Assembly: GCA_964542895.1 (NCBI GenBank)
Contig: CAZIWT010000017.1
Location: forward strand, 1-36,767
Direction: 5' to 3'
From: Zymogenus sp964542895
GTDB lineage: Bacteria > Desulfobacterota > Zymogenia > Zymogenales > Zymogenaceae
Length of the DNA stretch: 36,767 nucleotides
The position numbers were made by a program, and so were the translations under genes. Positions 7,855-15,381 of the stretch are shown one piece after another (within the stretch, counting starts at the first letter, position 1; every line of letters begins with the position of its first letter). The notes beneath the pieces are model-generated. The model ran no database searches and was not told the DNA's origin. It saw only the letters and a program-made list of their open reading frames with translations.

Positions 7855-7882
7855 TTGACTTGCCTCGGTTATTTGATATAAT
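7855..7882 (+). promoter_or_regulatory. Sigma-70-type promoter for the FtsB-like gene
   Basis: TTGACT (7855-7860), 16 bp spacer, TATAAT (7877-7882), 33 bp before the ATG at 7916. The rest of the 317 bp gap from 7599 holds no gene I can see; it is moderately AT-rich and carries no clear terminator. Confidence 0.75.
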
Positions 7883-7915
7883 TCCGGTAAGACGGTTATC
7901 TTAACAGTTACGACA

Positions 7916-8197
7916 ATGAAAAATTTCAGACAAACCCTCACGATCGCGGCTATAGTCGTCTCCTTGACGATCTTGGGCTTTACCGCCTTCGGAAAGCGGG
8001 GATTCGTAAGCCTTCTTAAGATGAAGGAGAGAAAAAAAAGCGTCTCCCTCGAAATCGAGAACCTGCAGAACGAGAATAACGCCCTGAGGGACGAGCTTAT
8101 ACGCCTCAAGAGCAAAGAATACCGTGAGCGTGTTGTCAGGTCAAAGATGGGTATGGCAAAGGAGGGGGAAGTTATCTATATTTTCACCCCAGAGTAA
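7916..8197 (+). CDS. FtsB/DivIC-like septum formation initiator
   Basis: Bitopic membrane protein of 93 residues with the FtsB/DivIC layout: a short cytoplasmic start, one membrane segment (about residues 7-26), then a coiled coil rich in Leu and Asn (ENLQNENNALRDELIRLKSKEY, about residues 47-68) and a short tail with the conserved KMGMAKEGEVIY pattern. In the divisome, FtsB forms a complex with FtsL and FtsQ that activates septal peptidoglycan synthesis. It has its own promoter and ends 3 bp before the next gene, so the two are probably translationally coupled. Sequence conservation in this family is low, so the call rests on architecture and the C-terminal pattern. Confidence 0.8.
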   Translation: MKNFRQTLTIAAIVVSLTILGFTAFGKRGFVSLLKMKERKKSVSLEIENLQNENNALRDELIRLKSKEYRERVVRSKMGMAKEGEVIYIFTPE

Positions 8198-8200
8198 GTC

Positions 8201-10090
8201 ATGTTTTGTAATCTATGTGGGACGAATCTCCCGGATGGCTCACTCCAATGCAGTAAGTGCAAGAATTTCTTCCCGATAAACCTCGAGGAGCGAAATTACA
8301 AGGTAATCCTCGAATCCTTCACCAACTACAACGCAAAAAAAGAGACGGCAAAGTACCTCGCCTCCCGCTCAAAAGAGGGTAATCTAAAAAATATCCTGTC
8401 AAGGCTGGAAAACCTTCCCCTTGTCATATCGAGCAGGGCGCCAAAGCAAAGGGCCGTAGAGCTTGAGAGAAATTTCTCCAAGCTGGGGGCCCGGATCAAG
8501 TTCGTCCCCGTAATCGAGAGCCCGGAAGACAAACAGAGGCTCATCGGGGAGCTGAAGCGTCCCTTAAAAAGGTCTTATCTCAACGACAAGAAGCTCGATA
8601 TCCCTGAATCGGTCGAGAGGCTCGAAACAGAGGCCAAATCGACAAATCCGACCCTCAGGTATCTCATTCTTTTATTGATCTTTCTCGTATTGTTTCTCTC
8701 CCTGGCATACATGTACCAGTACTACAAGAAATTCTACGAGACCAATCAGCCTACAGGTCCGGGGCTGTCCCCCCCATCTCCCACAGAAACTCCCACGGAG
8801 CCTCCCGCCGCCCCGCCGCCGGAGACCACGCCCGACGAAAACGAGGGGGGAAAACCGACCATCGACACCGGGACACCCAAGAGGGAGCCCAATATAGCGA
8901 TCCCCGAATCACCGGCTAAATCCTCCCTGAAAATATATAACGAGGGGGTAGAGCTTTTTCAAAAGGGGCGGTTTGAAGAGGCCCTCAAGAAATTTCGAAA
9001 GGCGCTGGCCGAAAATCCAAACGAAACAGCGTTTAAAAGGAGCGTCGCAATATGTTATTCGGCCATGGGATGGCAGGAATTGAAAAAAAGCAACATCGAG
9101 GTGGCGAAAGTCCATTTCGGTTATTCCCTTCACTATTCAGACCAGGAGTTTTCGACATATAAGGGGCTGGGTCGGGTCTCTGAAGTCCAGGGCGATCTCA
9201 GCTCGGCGGAGAAATACTACAGAACCGCCATGAAGCTGAATCCCGAGGACGACGATACTATGATGTCCCTCGGGTCAGTTTTGTATCAGCAGGAGAAACT
9301 CGAAGAGGCCCTGGTATTTATCAAGAGGTATTCCGAAAAGCACCCCGACGACGAGCTCGCCAAAAAATATCTTGCCAAGATCGAGCGTGAGCATTCCATC
9401 GAGGGCACCTTCGACACAAAGGAGGGAAGTCACTTTATCATCAAGTACGAGGGGGGCTCCCGGGAAGTTGTAGGGAACTTCCTCCTGACAACTCTCGAAG
9501 AGGTCTACGAGAAGGTCGGGGTGACCCTCGGCCGATATCCCACGAAAAAGCTTACCGTCGTCCTGTACACGAACAAGGAGTTCAAGGAGGCGACAAAGAC
9601 CCCCGACTGGGCGGGCGCCATTTTTGACGGAAAGATACGGATTCCGATAAAAGGGCTGAGCGGCAAAACCAACGAGCTAACCGCGGTGGTTACCCACGAA
9701 TATACCCATGCGGTAATATACGACATCGCAGGTACCGGATGCCCGGTCTGGCTCCACGAGGGGCTGGCCCAGTATATGGAGGGGAAGTCCACGGCGGAGG
9801 CGGACGCGCTCGTTCTCGAATATTACAGACAATACAAAGACATTCCGTCGCTGAAACAATTCTCGGGGGGATTTATAGGCCTTGGGACGACTCAGGCCTA
9901 TTTTGCATACATGTACAGCCTCTCCGGCACCAACTATCTGATAAGGACTTACGGGATCGGCTTTATAAGGGATCTCCTGGAAGCGATCGGCGAGGGAAAG
10001 GAATTCGACGAGGCCTTCACAGAGACATACTACATCACCTTCGACTCCTTCATGGCCCGCTGGAAGAACAACCTTAATAACAAGTCGTAA
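8201..10090 (+). CDS. Membrane-anchored zinc-ribbon/TPR protein with gluzincin (peptidase MA-like) domain
   Basis: The 629-residue protein has five parts. Residues 1-22 are a zinc ribbon (C3, C6, C17, C20). Residues ~57-106 resemble the fold pattern of ribosomal L7/L12 C-terminal domains (LSRLENLPLVISSRAP, then a helix and GARIKFVPV). A membrane segment lies at ~152-172, followed by a Pro/Thr-rich linker (~180-225). TPR repeats cover ~240-395. The C-terminal metallopeptidase domain has HEYTH (499-503) and a third ligand E520 in WLHEGLAQY, the HExxH-E gluzincin arrangement of the peptidase MA-like family. The orientation is probably N-terminus in the cytoplasm and TPR/protease outside the inner membrane. 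All catalytic residues are present. Substrate and role are unknown. Coupling to the FtsB-like gene suggests an envelope role, but that is inference. Confidence 0.8.
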   Translation: MFCNLCGTNLPDGSLQCSKCKNFFPINLEERNYKVILESFTNYNAKKETAKYLASRSKEGNLKNILSRLENLPLVISSRAPKQRAVELERNFSKLGARIKFVPVIESPEDKQRLIGELKRPLKRSYLNDKKLDIPESVERLETEAKSTNPTLRYLILLLIFLVLFLSLAYMYQYYKKFYETNQPTGPGLSPPSPTETPTEPPAAPPPETTPDENEGGKPTIDTGTPKREPNIAIPESPAKSSLKIYNEGVELFQKGRFEEALKKFRKALAENPNETAFKRSVAICYSAMGWQELKKSNIEVAKVHFGYSLHYSDQEFSTYKGLGRVSEVQGDLSSAEKYYRTAMKLNPEDDDTMMSLGSVLYQQEKLEEALVFIKRYSEKHPDDELAKKYLAKIEREHSIEGTFDTKEGSHFIIKYEGGSREVVGNFLLTTLEEVYEKVGVTLGRYPTKKLTVVLYTNKEFKEATKTPDWAGAIFDGKIRIPIKGLSGKTNELTAVVTHEYTHAVIYDIAGTGCPVWLHEGLAQYMEGKSTAEADALVLEYYRQYKDIPSLKQFSGGFIGLGTTQAYFAYMYSLSGTNYLIRTYGIGFIRDLLEAIGEGKEFDEAFTETYYITFDSFMARWKNNLNNKS

Positions 10091-10103
10091 GCCTTTCAGG
10101 TTG

Positions 10104-10380
10104 AAAGGGGGACGAAGGACAAAGAGGTCGGAAACCTGTTCATGTCAAAAGGGAGATGGGGCAAAAGAAGCCGTGAGTCATTTTAATTCGAGACGGGGAT
10201 GAAGACCAAAGAAGCCGGAAGCTAACTCACGCCAACAGGGGGATGGAGGCCAAAGCGGTTGTTAGTCAGTTCAATTCGGGACGGGGATGAAGGCAAAGAG
10301 GTCAGAAGCCGGTCCACATCAACGGGGGACGGAGATCAGTTAAGTCGCAGGCCCGCCCACATCAACGGGGGAGCGATACA
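10104..10380. repeat. Degenerate tandem repeats after the metallopeptidase gene
   Basis: About six or seven imperfect units of roughly 39-48 bp. Each begins with a purine-rich block such as GGGGATGAAGGCAAAG or GGGGATGGAGGCCAAAG, followed by a more variable half ending in TCAATTCG, CATCAACG or CCAACAG. Long and short units appear to alternate. No open reading frame, no cas genes and no identical spacers or repeats, so this is not a CRISPR array. A small CCTTTCA/TGAAAGG hairpin at 10092-10108 precedes it, just after the upstream stop codon, without a U-tract. Confidence 0.65.
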
Positions 10381-10421
10381 GTCCGACCATAGAGCCTTGT
10401 CCCAAGCTCGATTTCCCTGAC

Positions 10422-10706
10422 TCACTCCAGTGCGTACAGATACCCGTCTTCACTGCCGAAATAAACCACTCCGTCAACCACGCAAGGAGAAGAGCTTATC
10501 CAATCTCCCGTTTTAAACCTCAAGCGCTCCTCGCCTCCCTCATGAAGCGCTCCACGAACCTCCCCTTCCGGGAGAGGTTGGGGAGAAGCACCTTTAAGGC
10601 GACGATTCTCTCGAGCCCGGCCTGCTTCGCCTTGTAGACGATCCCCATCCCCCCCTCGCCTATCTCCTCGATTATCTCGTAATTACCTATTTTTTTTTGA
10701 AGCCAT
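10422..10706 (-). pseudogene. Remnant of a Hanks-type Ser/Thr kinase with PQQ-repeat tail
   Basis: Reading leftward from an ATG at 10706, the frame is broken by a nine-A run. One A fewer would join the ATG to a clear kinase N-terminus: GNYEIIEEIGEGGMGIVYK (glycine-rich loop), then ALKVLLPNLS with the invariant lysine and RFVERFMREAR. After about 60 residues it jumps, in a different frame, into the end of a PQQ-type beta-propeller repeat (FKTGDWISSSPCVVDGVVY, then GSEDGYLYALE) and stops at 10422. The catalytic kinase core and most of the sensor domain, which should be well over 1 kb, are deleted. Kinases with C-terminal PQQ repeats are a known architecture. The gene cannot make a functional kinase. 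Confidence 0.8.
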
Positions 10707-10927
10707 GGTCAAATCCCGCAAACACCAATCAAAAAAATATTTACATATTAGTTATCGCAAAATCATAAGAAACCAATTCGGCCTTGATTCATAGATAGTT
10801 AAAACAGCCAAAAAAGTCAAGCCATTTATCGACGGAATCGAACCCGCCTTTATAAGTCGAGTGTTACTTTAGGCTCCTTAAATACCAAGAAAGCCTCTAA
10901 CATTAGAATATTATTAGAAAAATTTAC

Positions 10928-10956
10928 TTGACATACAAAAATTTAATTGATATTTT
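10928..10956 (+). promoter_or_regulatory. Sigma-70-type promoter for the M23 peptidase gene
   Basis: TTGACA (10928-10933), 17 bp, TATTTT (10951-10956), about 100 bp before the ATG at 11055. A second TTGACA at 10982-10987 lacks a good -10 at the right distance. The rest of the gap from 10707 is AT-rich and carries no gene. A T-arm-like GGTTCGATTCC on the minus strand near 10850-10860 is discussed among the rejected items. Confidence 0.6.
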
Positions 10957-11054
10957 AGAAACTGCCGTTTTCTTATCCACCTTGACAGAAAAATCCGTTT
11001 TTTAGGGGCTTCGTCTCATCTTGATTTAATATTATAAACAGCAGGAATAAAAAA

Positions 11055-12017
11055 ATGAATAGAAAAATAACCAAAAAAAACTTCCTTTCGACATTAGTAA
11101 ATATTATCAGGTCAAAGAAATACTTCACTATAATAATAGTCCCTCAAAAAGCCCAAAAAGTGCACAAGTTCAAGATCTCCGATCTGGCCTTGACCGCCCT
11201 GGGAGTCTTGACCCTCTTTTTCATCATAGTCTCGGGAGTAATGCTCTTTAACTACTTCGAGCTTGTCTCTAAGGCCACCACCGTGGGCGACCTCAGAGAG
11301 ACAAACATGAGGCAGAAGGAGAAGATCCGGGAGTTCCAGGACAAGATAGATACCTTGGAGGCCCAGATGGAAAAGATCCGTCAGTTCGACGAAAAGCTCA
11401 GGATAATCACCAACATCGGGGAATACACCAAGGGAGAGGAGATGTTCGGCGTCGGCGGCCCGCTGCCAGAGGAGGGTGAAAGCGTGACGGACGTCGATAA
11501 ATACACAAAATCGCTGATGAGGGAGATAAGCGTCGACCTCGACAAGCTTCAAGAGGAATCGAAGCTTCGAGAGGAGAGCATCCAGGAGCTCTTGAGCTTC
11601 CTCGAGGATCAGAAGAACATCCTGGCCAGCACCCCCTCCATCTGGCCGGCCAGGGGATTCATAACCTCGGGCTTCGGCTACAGGCGCTCCCCATACACAA
11701 AGACCCTCAGGATGCACGAGGGCCTCGATATTGCCAACAAGGTGGGAACACCGGTGATCGCCCCCGCGGATGGAATAGTCGTGTTTGCCGGAATCGAGGG
11801 GGGATACGGCAAGCTCCTCGCCATCGATCACGGATACGGCATTACAACACGCTACGGACATCTCGATTCGATCCTCGTCAAGGAGGGGGATAAAGTCAAG
11901 CGTGGCAAAAAAATCGGGTCCATCGGACATACTGGACTTACTACCGGACCACACTTGCACTACGAAGTCCGCGTAAACAGCGTACCCGTGAATCCGAAGA
12001 ACTACATCCTGAATTAA
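11055..12017 (+). CDS. M23-family murein endopeptidase, membrane-anchored with coiled coil
   Basis: Probable peptidoglycan endopeptidase acting in the periplasm, 320 residues. A basic cytoplasmic start is followed by one membrane segment (about residues 46-66), then a coiled coil (about 80-190) rich in Glu, Lys and Leu. The LytM/M23 domain (about 200-318) has ligands H221 and D225 in HEGLD and H302 in HLHYE, so it looks catalytically competent; many divisome LytM proteins lack these residues. Its place before secA and argJ is one I recall from Geobacter-like genomes. It has its own promoter and is separated from secA by a terminator-like hairpin. Confidence 0.92.
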   Translation: MNRKITKKNFLSTLVNIIRSKKYFTIIIVPQKAQKVHKFKISDLALTALGVLTLFFIIVSGVMLFNYFELVSKATTVGDLRETNMRQKEKIREFQDKIDTLEAQMEKIRQFDEKLRIITNIGEYTKGEEMFGVGGPLPEEGESVTDVDKYTKSLMREISVDLDKLQEESKLREESIQELLSFLEDQKNILASTPSIWPARGFITSGFGYRRSPYTKTLRMHEGLDIANKVGTPVIAPADGIVVFAGIEGGYGKLLAIDHGYGITTRYGHLDSILVKEGDKVKRGKKIGSIGHTGLTTGPHLHYEVRVNSVPVNPKNYILN

Positions 12018-12028
12018 AACACTTATAA

Positions 12029-12055
12029 TTAACAGTTATCGGATCACAATATAAT
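12029..12055 (+). promoter_or_regulatory. Possible promoter for secA
   Basis: TTAACA (12029-12034) and TATAAT (12050-12055) with a short 15 bp spacer. The -10 is perfect, but the spacing is poor. If used, the leader to secA would be about 165 nt and include both hairpins at 12121-12183. Confidence 0.35.
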
Positions 12056-12120
12056 TTCTTTATCAAAGTAATTTGGAGATACTTGGGAGCGGAAGATATC
12101 TATCCGGGAAGGAGAGTTCA

Positions 12121-12140
12121 TTAAAACCGATAGGTTTTAA
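12121..12140 (+). repeat. Perfect inverted repeat in the secA leader
   Basis: TTAAAACC and GGTTTTAA around a GATA tetraloop, an 8 bp perfect stem about 85 bp before the secA ATG. It could be an RNA hairpin or a protein-binding operator. No T-run follows, so it is not a standard terminator. Confidence 0.5.
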
Positions 12141-12153
12141 ATATTGCCAAAGC

Positions 12154-12190
12154 AACCCCGACGGGACATCCTCCTTCGGGGTTTATTCTT
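12154..12190 (+). terminator. Terminator-like hairpin between the M23 gene and secA
   Basis: AACCCCGA (12154-12161) pairs with TCGGGGTT (12176-12183) over a 14-nt loop and is followed by the T-rich TATTCTT. It may end the M23 transcript, or act as an attenuator if the secA promoter lies upstream of it. It ends about 35 bp before the secA start. Confidence 0.55.
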
Positions 12191-12225
12191 AATTCCAGAT
12201 CGTCTCAAGTACGGAGGAAGACACC

Positions 12226-15153
12226 ATGTTCGGCGCCGTATTAAAAAAGGTAATCGGTTCTAAAAACGAAAGGGAGATAAAACGGATGCTTCCCATCGTC
12301 GAGGGAATAAACGCCCTCGAGCCGAAGATGATGAAGCTTTCCGACTTGGATCTCAGGGCTAAGACTGAAGAGTTCAAAAAGAAACTCGAAGACGGCTGGG
12401 AGCTGGACGATCTAATTGAGGAGGCCTTCGCCGTGGTCAGGGAGGCGTCCCGGAGAACCATCGGGCTCAGGCATTTCGACGTACAGCTCATCGGCGGCAT
12501 AGTCCTCCACGAGGGGAAGATCGCCGAGATGAAGACCGGGGAAGGGAAAACACTTGTGGCAACGCTCCCCGCATATCTCAACGGCATTACCGGAAAGGGC
12601 GTCTACATCGTCACCGTAAACGACTACCTGGCCAGAAGGGACAGGGAGTGGATGGGACAGATATTCGAGTTTATGGGACTCACCGTCGGCGTGATCCTTC
12701 ACGACATGAGCGACGAGGAGAGAAAGGCCGCCTACGCCTGCGACATCGTATACGGGACCAACAACGAATACGGCTTCGACTACCTGAGGGACAACATGAA
12801 GTTTGACCTCGAAAACTACGTCCAGAGGGAGCCCTACTTCGCCATCGTCGACGAGGTGGACTCGATATTGATCGACGAGGCCAGAACGCCCCTTATAATC
12901 TCCAGCCAGGTTGAGAGGGACTCTCACCAGTACGATACATTAAAGCCCCTTATCAAGAAGCTCGTTTCGAGGCAGAAGGAGCACGTAAACAGTCTCTTCG
13001 GGAAGGCGGTGGAGATGGAGAGGGAGGACGACTTCGAGGGCTCGAGGATAAACCTTATTCGCGTCGAGAGGGGAGACCCGAAGAACAAGCGCCTTATGAA
13101 ACTGCTTGCGGACAGAAAAGAGATAAAAAAAGATATGACCCGCATGGAGGGCTTCATAACGAGGGACAAGAGGACCCAGGAGCTCGAAGAGGGGCTCCTC
13201 TATATGTTCTCGGAGAAGGAGCACAACGTCTCCTTCACCGAGGAGGGACAGGGCATTATCAGGAGCTCTTTGGGGGACCTGTTCGATTTCGGCGACATCA
13301 ACGAAGAGTATATCAAGATCGAGCTGGACGAGTCGCTCTCCCCCGCGGAAAAGGAGGAGAAGAAAAAGGCGGTGGGGATGGAGTTCGAGGACAAGACCGA
13401 GAAGATCCACAACCTCACGCAGCTCCTTAAGGCTTACACCCTCTTTGAAGACGACGTCGATTACGTCGTAAATAACGGGGAGGTCATAATCGTCGACCAG
13501 TTCACCGGAAGGATGATGCCGGGGCGGCGCTACAGCGACGGCCTTCACCAGGCCCTCGAAGCGAAGGAGAACGTCACCATAGCCAAGGCCACGAGGACCG
13601 TCGCCACCGTAACCCTCCAGAACTATTTCAGGATGTTCGAAAAGCTCGCCGGCATGACCGGAACCGCGGACACGGAGGCGGAGGAGTTCAACAAGGTCTA
13701 CAAGCTTGACGTAATGGTCATCCCCACGAACAAACCCTTGAGGAGGGACGAATATTCCGATCTCATCTACAAGACGGAGAACGGAAAGTTTTTGGCCGTG
13801 GCGGACGAGATCGCGGAGCTCAACCGGGAGGGGAGGCCGGTCCTCGTGGGAACGACCTCGATAGATAAATCGGAGAAGCTCTCCCGCCTCCTCAAGATGA
13901 GGAAGATACCCCATCAGGTGCTGAACGCAAAGCACCACGAGCGGGAGGCGGAGATAGTGAGCGGGGCTGGCCGGTACGGCGCGGTTACCATCGCCACGAA
14001 CATGGCCGGGAGGGGAACCGATATCGTCCTCGGGGAAGAAGTCCCGGAGCTGGGGGGGCTTCACATCATCGGCACGGAGCGCCACGAGAGCAGGAGGGTC
14101 GACAACCAGCTGAGGGGTCGCTCCGGCAGGCAGGGTGATATGGGATCGTCTCAGTTCTACCTGTCCCTCGAGGACGACCTTCTGAGGATCTTCGGGGCGG
14201 ACAGGATCATGTCGGTCATGAACCGCCTCGGGATGGAGGAGGGTGAGGCGATTGAGCACGGCCTCCTCACCAAGGCGATCGAGAACGCCCAGAGGAAGGT
14301 CGAGGGAAATAACTTCTCTATCAGAAAGAACCTCCTTGAATACGACGACGTGATGAACAAACAGAGGGAGGTCATATACGAGAGGCGAAGGGAGATATTG
14401 GGAAAGGACGACCTCAAAGATGACATCATGGAGATGATCGAGGAGAAGGTTGAAGAGATCGTATATTCATACACCACCGACAAGGGCTTCATCGAGGACT
14501 GGGACGCCATCGGCATCGCCGAATCGGCAATGACCTACTTCTCCATGCCGATAGACCTGGAAGACACGGAAATCTCCGAGATGAACAACATCGACTTCGC
14601 CGATTGGCTTCTTAACGAGGTAATCAAGAGGTACAGGGCGAAGGAGGAGCATCTCACACCGCCCCTCATGAGGCATCTCGAGAAGATGCTCATGCTCGAG
14701 ACCCTCGACTCCAACTGGCGGGATCACCTGGAGGCGATGGATCAATTGAAGGAGGGGATCGGGCTTAGGGCCTACGGCCAGAGAAACCCGCTGATCGAGT
14801 ACCAGAAGGAGGGATTCGACCTCTTCTCCGAGATGGGGGAAAACGTCAAGGGGGAGCTTCTGGGTAAGATGTTCAGGGTGCAGATAGCCAGGGAGGAGGA
14901 GGCCGGGCCGAGGCTCGCCGTCGACGACCTCAACCTCGTCCACAGGGATTTCACCGGGGCGATGGCTGCGGCCGCCTCCCAGGCGGAGGCGGAGGGGGGG
15001 GCTATGCAGACAAACCGGGGCGAGGAGTCCGCGCCGCAGAAACCCAAAACGGTGGTCCGGGAGGGGGCGAAGATCGGCAGGAACGACCCCTGCCCCTGCG
15101 GAAGCGGAAAAAAATACAAAAAGTGCTGCGGAAAGGTGGCGGCGGCGTCATAG
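12226..15153 (+). CDS. secA: Preprotein translocase ATPase SecA
   Basis: Motor of the Sec pathway; drives secretory proteins through SecYEG by ATP hydrolysis. The ATG at 12226 has a GGAGG site. At 975 residues it is longer than E. coli SecA (901). The Walker A motif MKTGEGKT lies near residue 105 and the Walker B/DEAD-like segment VDEVDSILIDEARTPL near 207-222. The second helicase half contains NMAGRGTDI and QLRGRSGRQGD. The C-terminus has the zinc-binding SecB/lipid-binding motif CPCGSGKKYKKCC near 957-969. Roughly 75 extra charged residues (about 250-325) are inserted in the preprotein cross-linking region; similar inserts occur in some other phyla. argJ follows on the same strand. Confidence 0.98.
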   Translation: MFGAVLKKVIGSKNEREIKRMLPIVEGINALEPKMMKLSDLDLRAKTEEFKKKLEDGWELDDLIEEAFAVVREASRRTIGLRHFDVQLIGGIVLHEGKIAEMKTGEGKTLVATLPAYLNGITGKGVYIVTVNDYLARRDREWMGQIFEFMGLTVGVILHDMSDEERKAAYACDIVYGTNNEYGFDYLRDNMKFDLENYVQREPYFAIVDEVDSILIDEARTPLIISSQVERDSHQYDTLKPLIKKLVSRQKEHVNSLFGKAVEMEREDDFEGSRINLIRVERGDPKNKRLMKLLADRKEIKKDMTRMEGFITRDKRTQELEEGLLYMFSEKEHNVSFTEEGQGIIRSSLGDLFDFGDINEEYIKIELDESLSPAEKEEKKKAVGMEFEDKTEKIHNLTQLLKAYTLFEDDVDYVVNNGEVIIVDQFTGRMMPGRRYSDGLHQALEAKENVTIAKATRTVATVTLQNYFRMFEKLAGMTGTADTEAEEFNKVYKLDVMVIPTNKPLRRDEYSDLIYKTENGKFLAVADEIAELNREGRPVLVGTTSIDKSEKLSRLLKMRKIPHQVLNAKHHEREAEIVSGAGRYGAVTIATNMAGRGTDIVLGEEVPELGGLHIIGTERHESRRVDNQLRGRSGRQGDMGSSQFYLSLEDDLLRIFGADRIMSVMNRLGMEEGEAIEHGLLTKAIENAQRKVEGNNFSIRKNLLEYDDVMNKQREVIYERRREILGKDDLKDDIMEMIEEKVEEIVYSYTTDKGFIEDWDAIGIAESAMTYFSMPIDLEDTEISEMNNIDFADWLLNEVIKRYRAKEEHLTPPLMRHLEKMLMLETLDSNWRDHLEAMDQLKEGIGLRAYGQRNPLIEYQKEGFDLFSEMGENVKGELLGKMFRVQIAREEEAGPRLAVDDLNLVHRDFTGAMAAAASQAEAEGGAMQTNRGEESAPQKPKTVVREGAKIGRNDPCPCGSGKKYKKCCGKVAAAS

Positions 15154-15381
15154 ATAGAATCTCAATCTTTCCGCACCAAGGCCCAAAGACATAAAAACGG
15201 TTGACAGCGCCCCGGGGCCCATTTCATTTCACTGCCTCCTGTTTTTTGATTGGGAGAGAAGATCGGGACGGCTTTATTGGATACTCAAGTTTTTTAGAGT
15301 TGAAATCTGATTTTTCATTTCGACCGGTTATTTGAGACCGGGCCGGACCTGCTCCGGATCTGTGCTATTGAGTTACAGAAG

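Noticed and set aside
10104..10380. CRISPR array
   Set aside because: Units are imperfect, of unequal length and contiguous, with no unique spacers; no cas genes in the window.
10840..10880. tRNA T-arm-like GGTTCGATTCC on the minus strand
   Set aside because: The flanking stem has mismatches, no acceptor, D-arm or anticodon arm can be built at the right distance, and no CCA follows. At most a tRNA scar.
12940..14259. A 439-residue open frame on the minus strand inside secA, and similar long frames opposite leuA (30623-31612), obgE (3791-4843), rpsB (17881-18909), leuB (982-1557) and ilvB (26344-27009)
   Set aside because: They lie wholly across strong conserved genes, show no recognisable family and arise from GC-rich codon bias on the coding strand.
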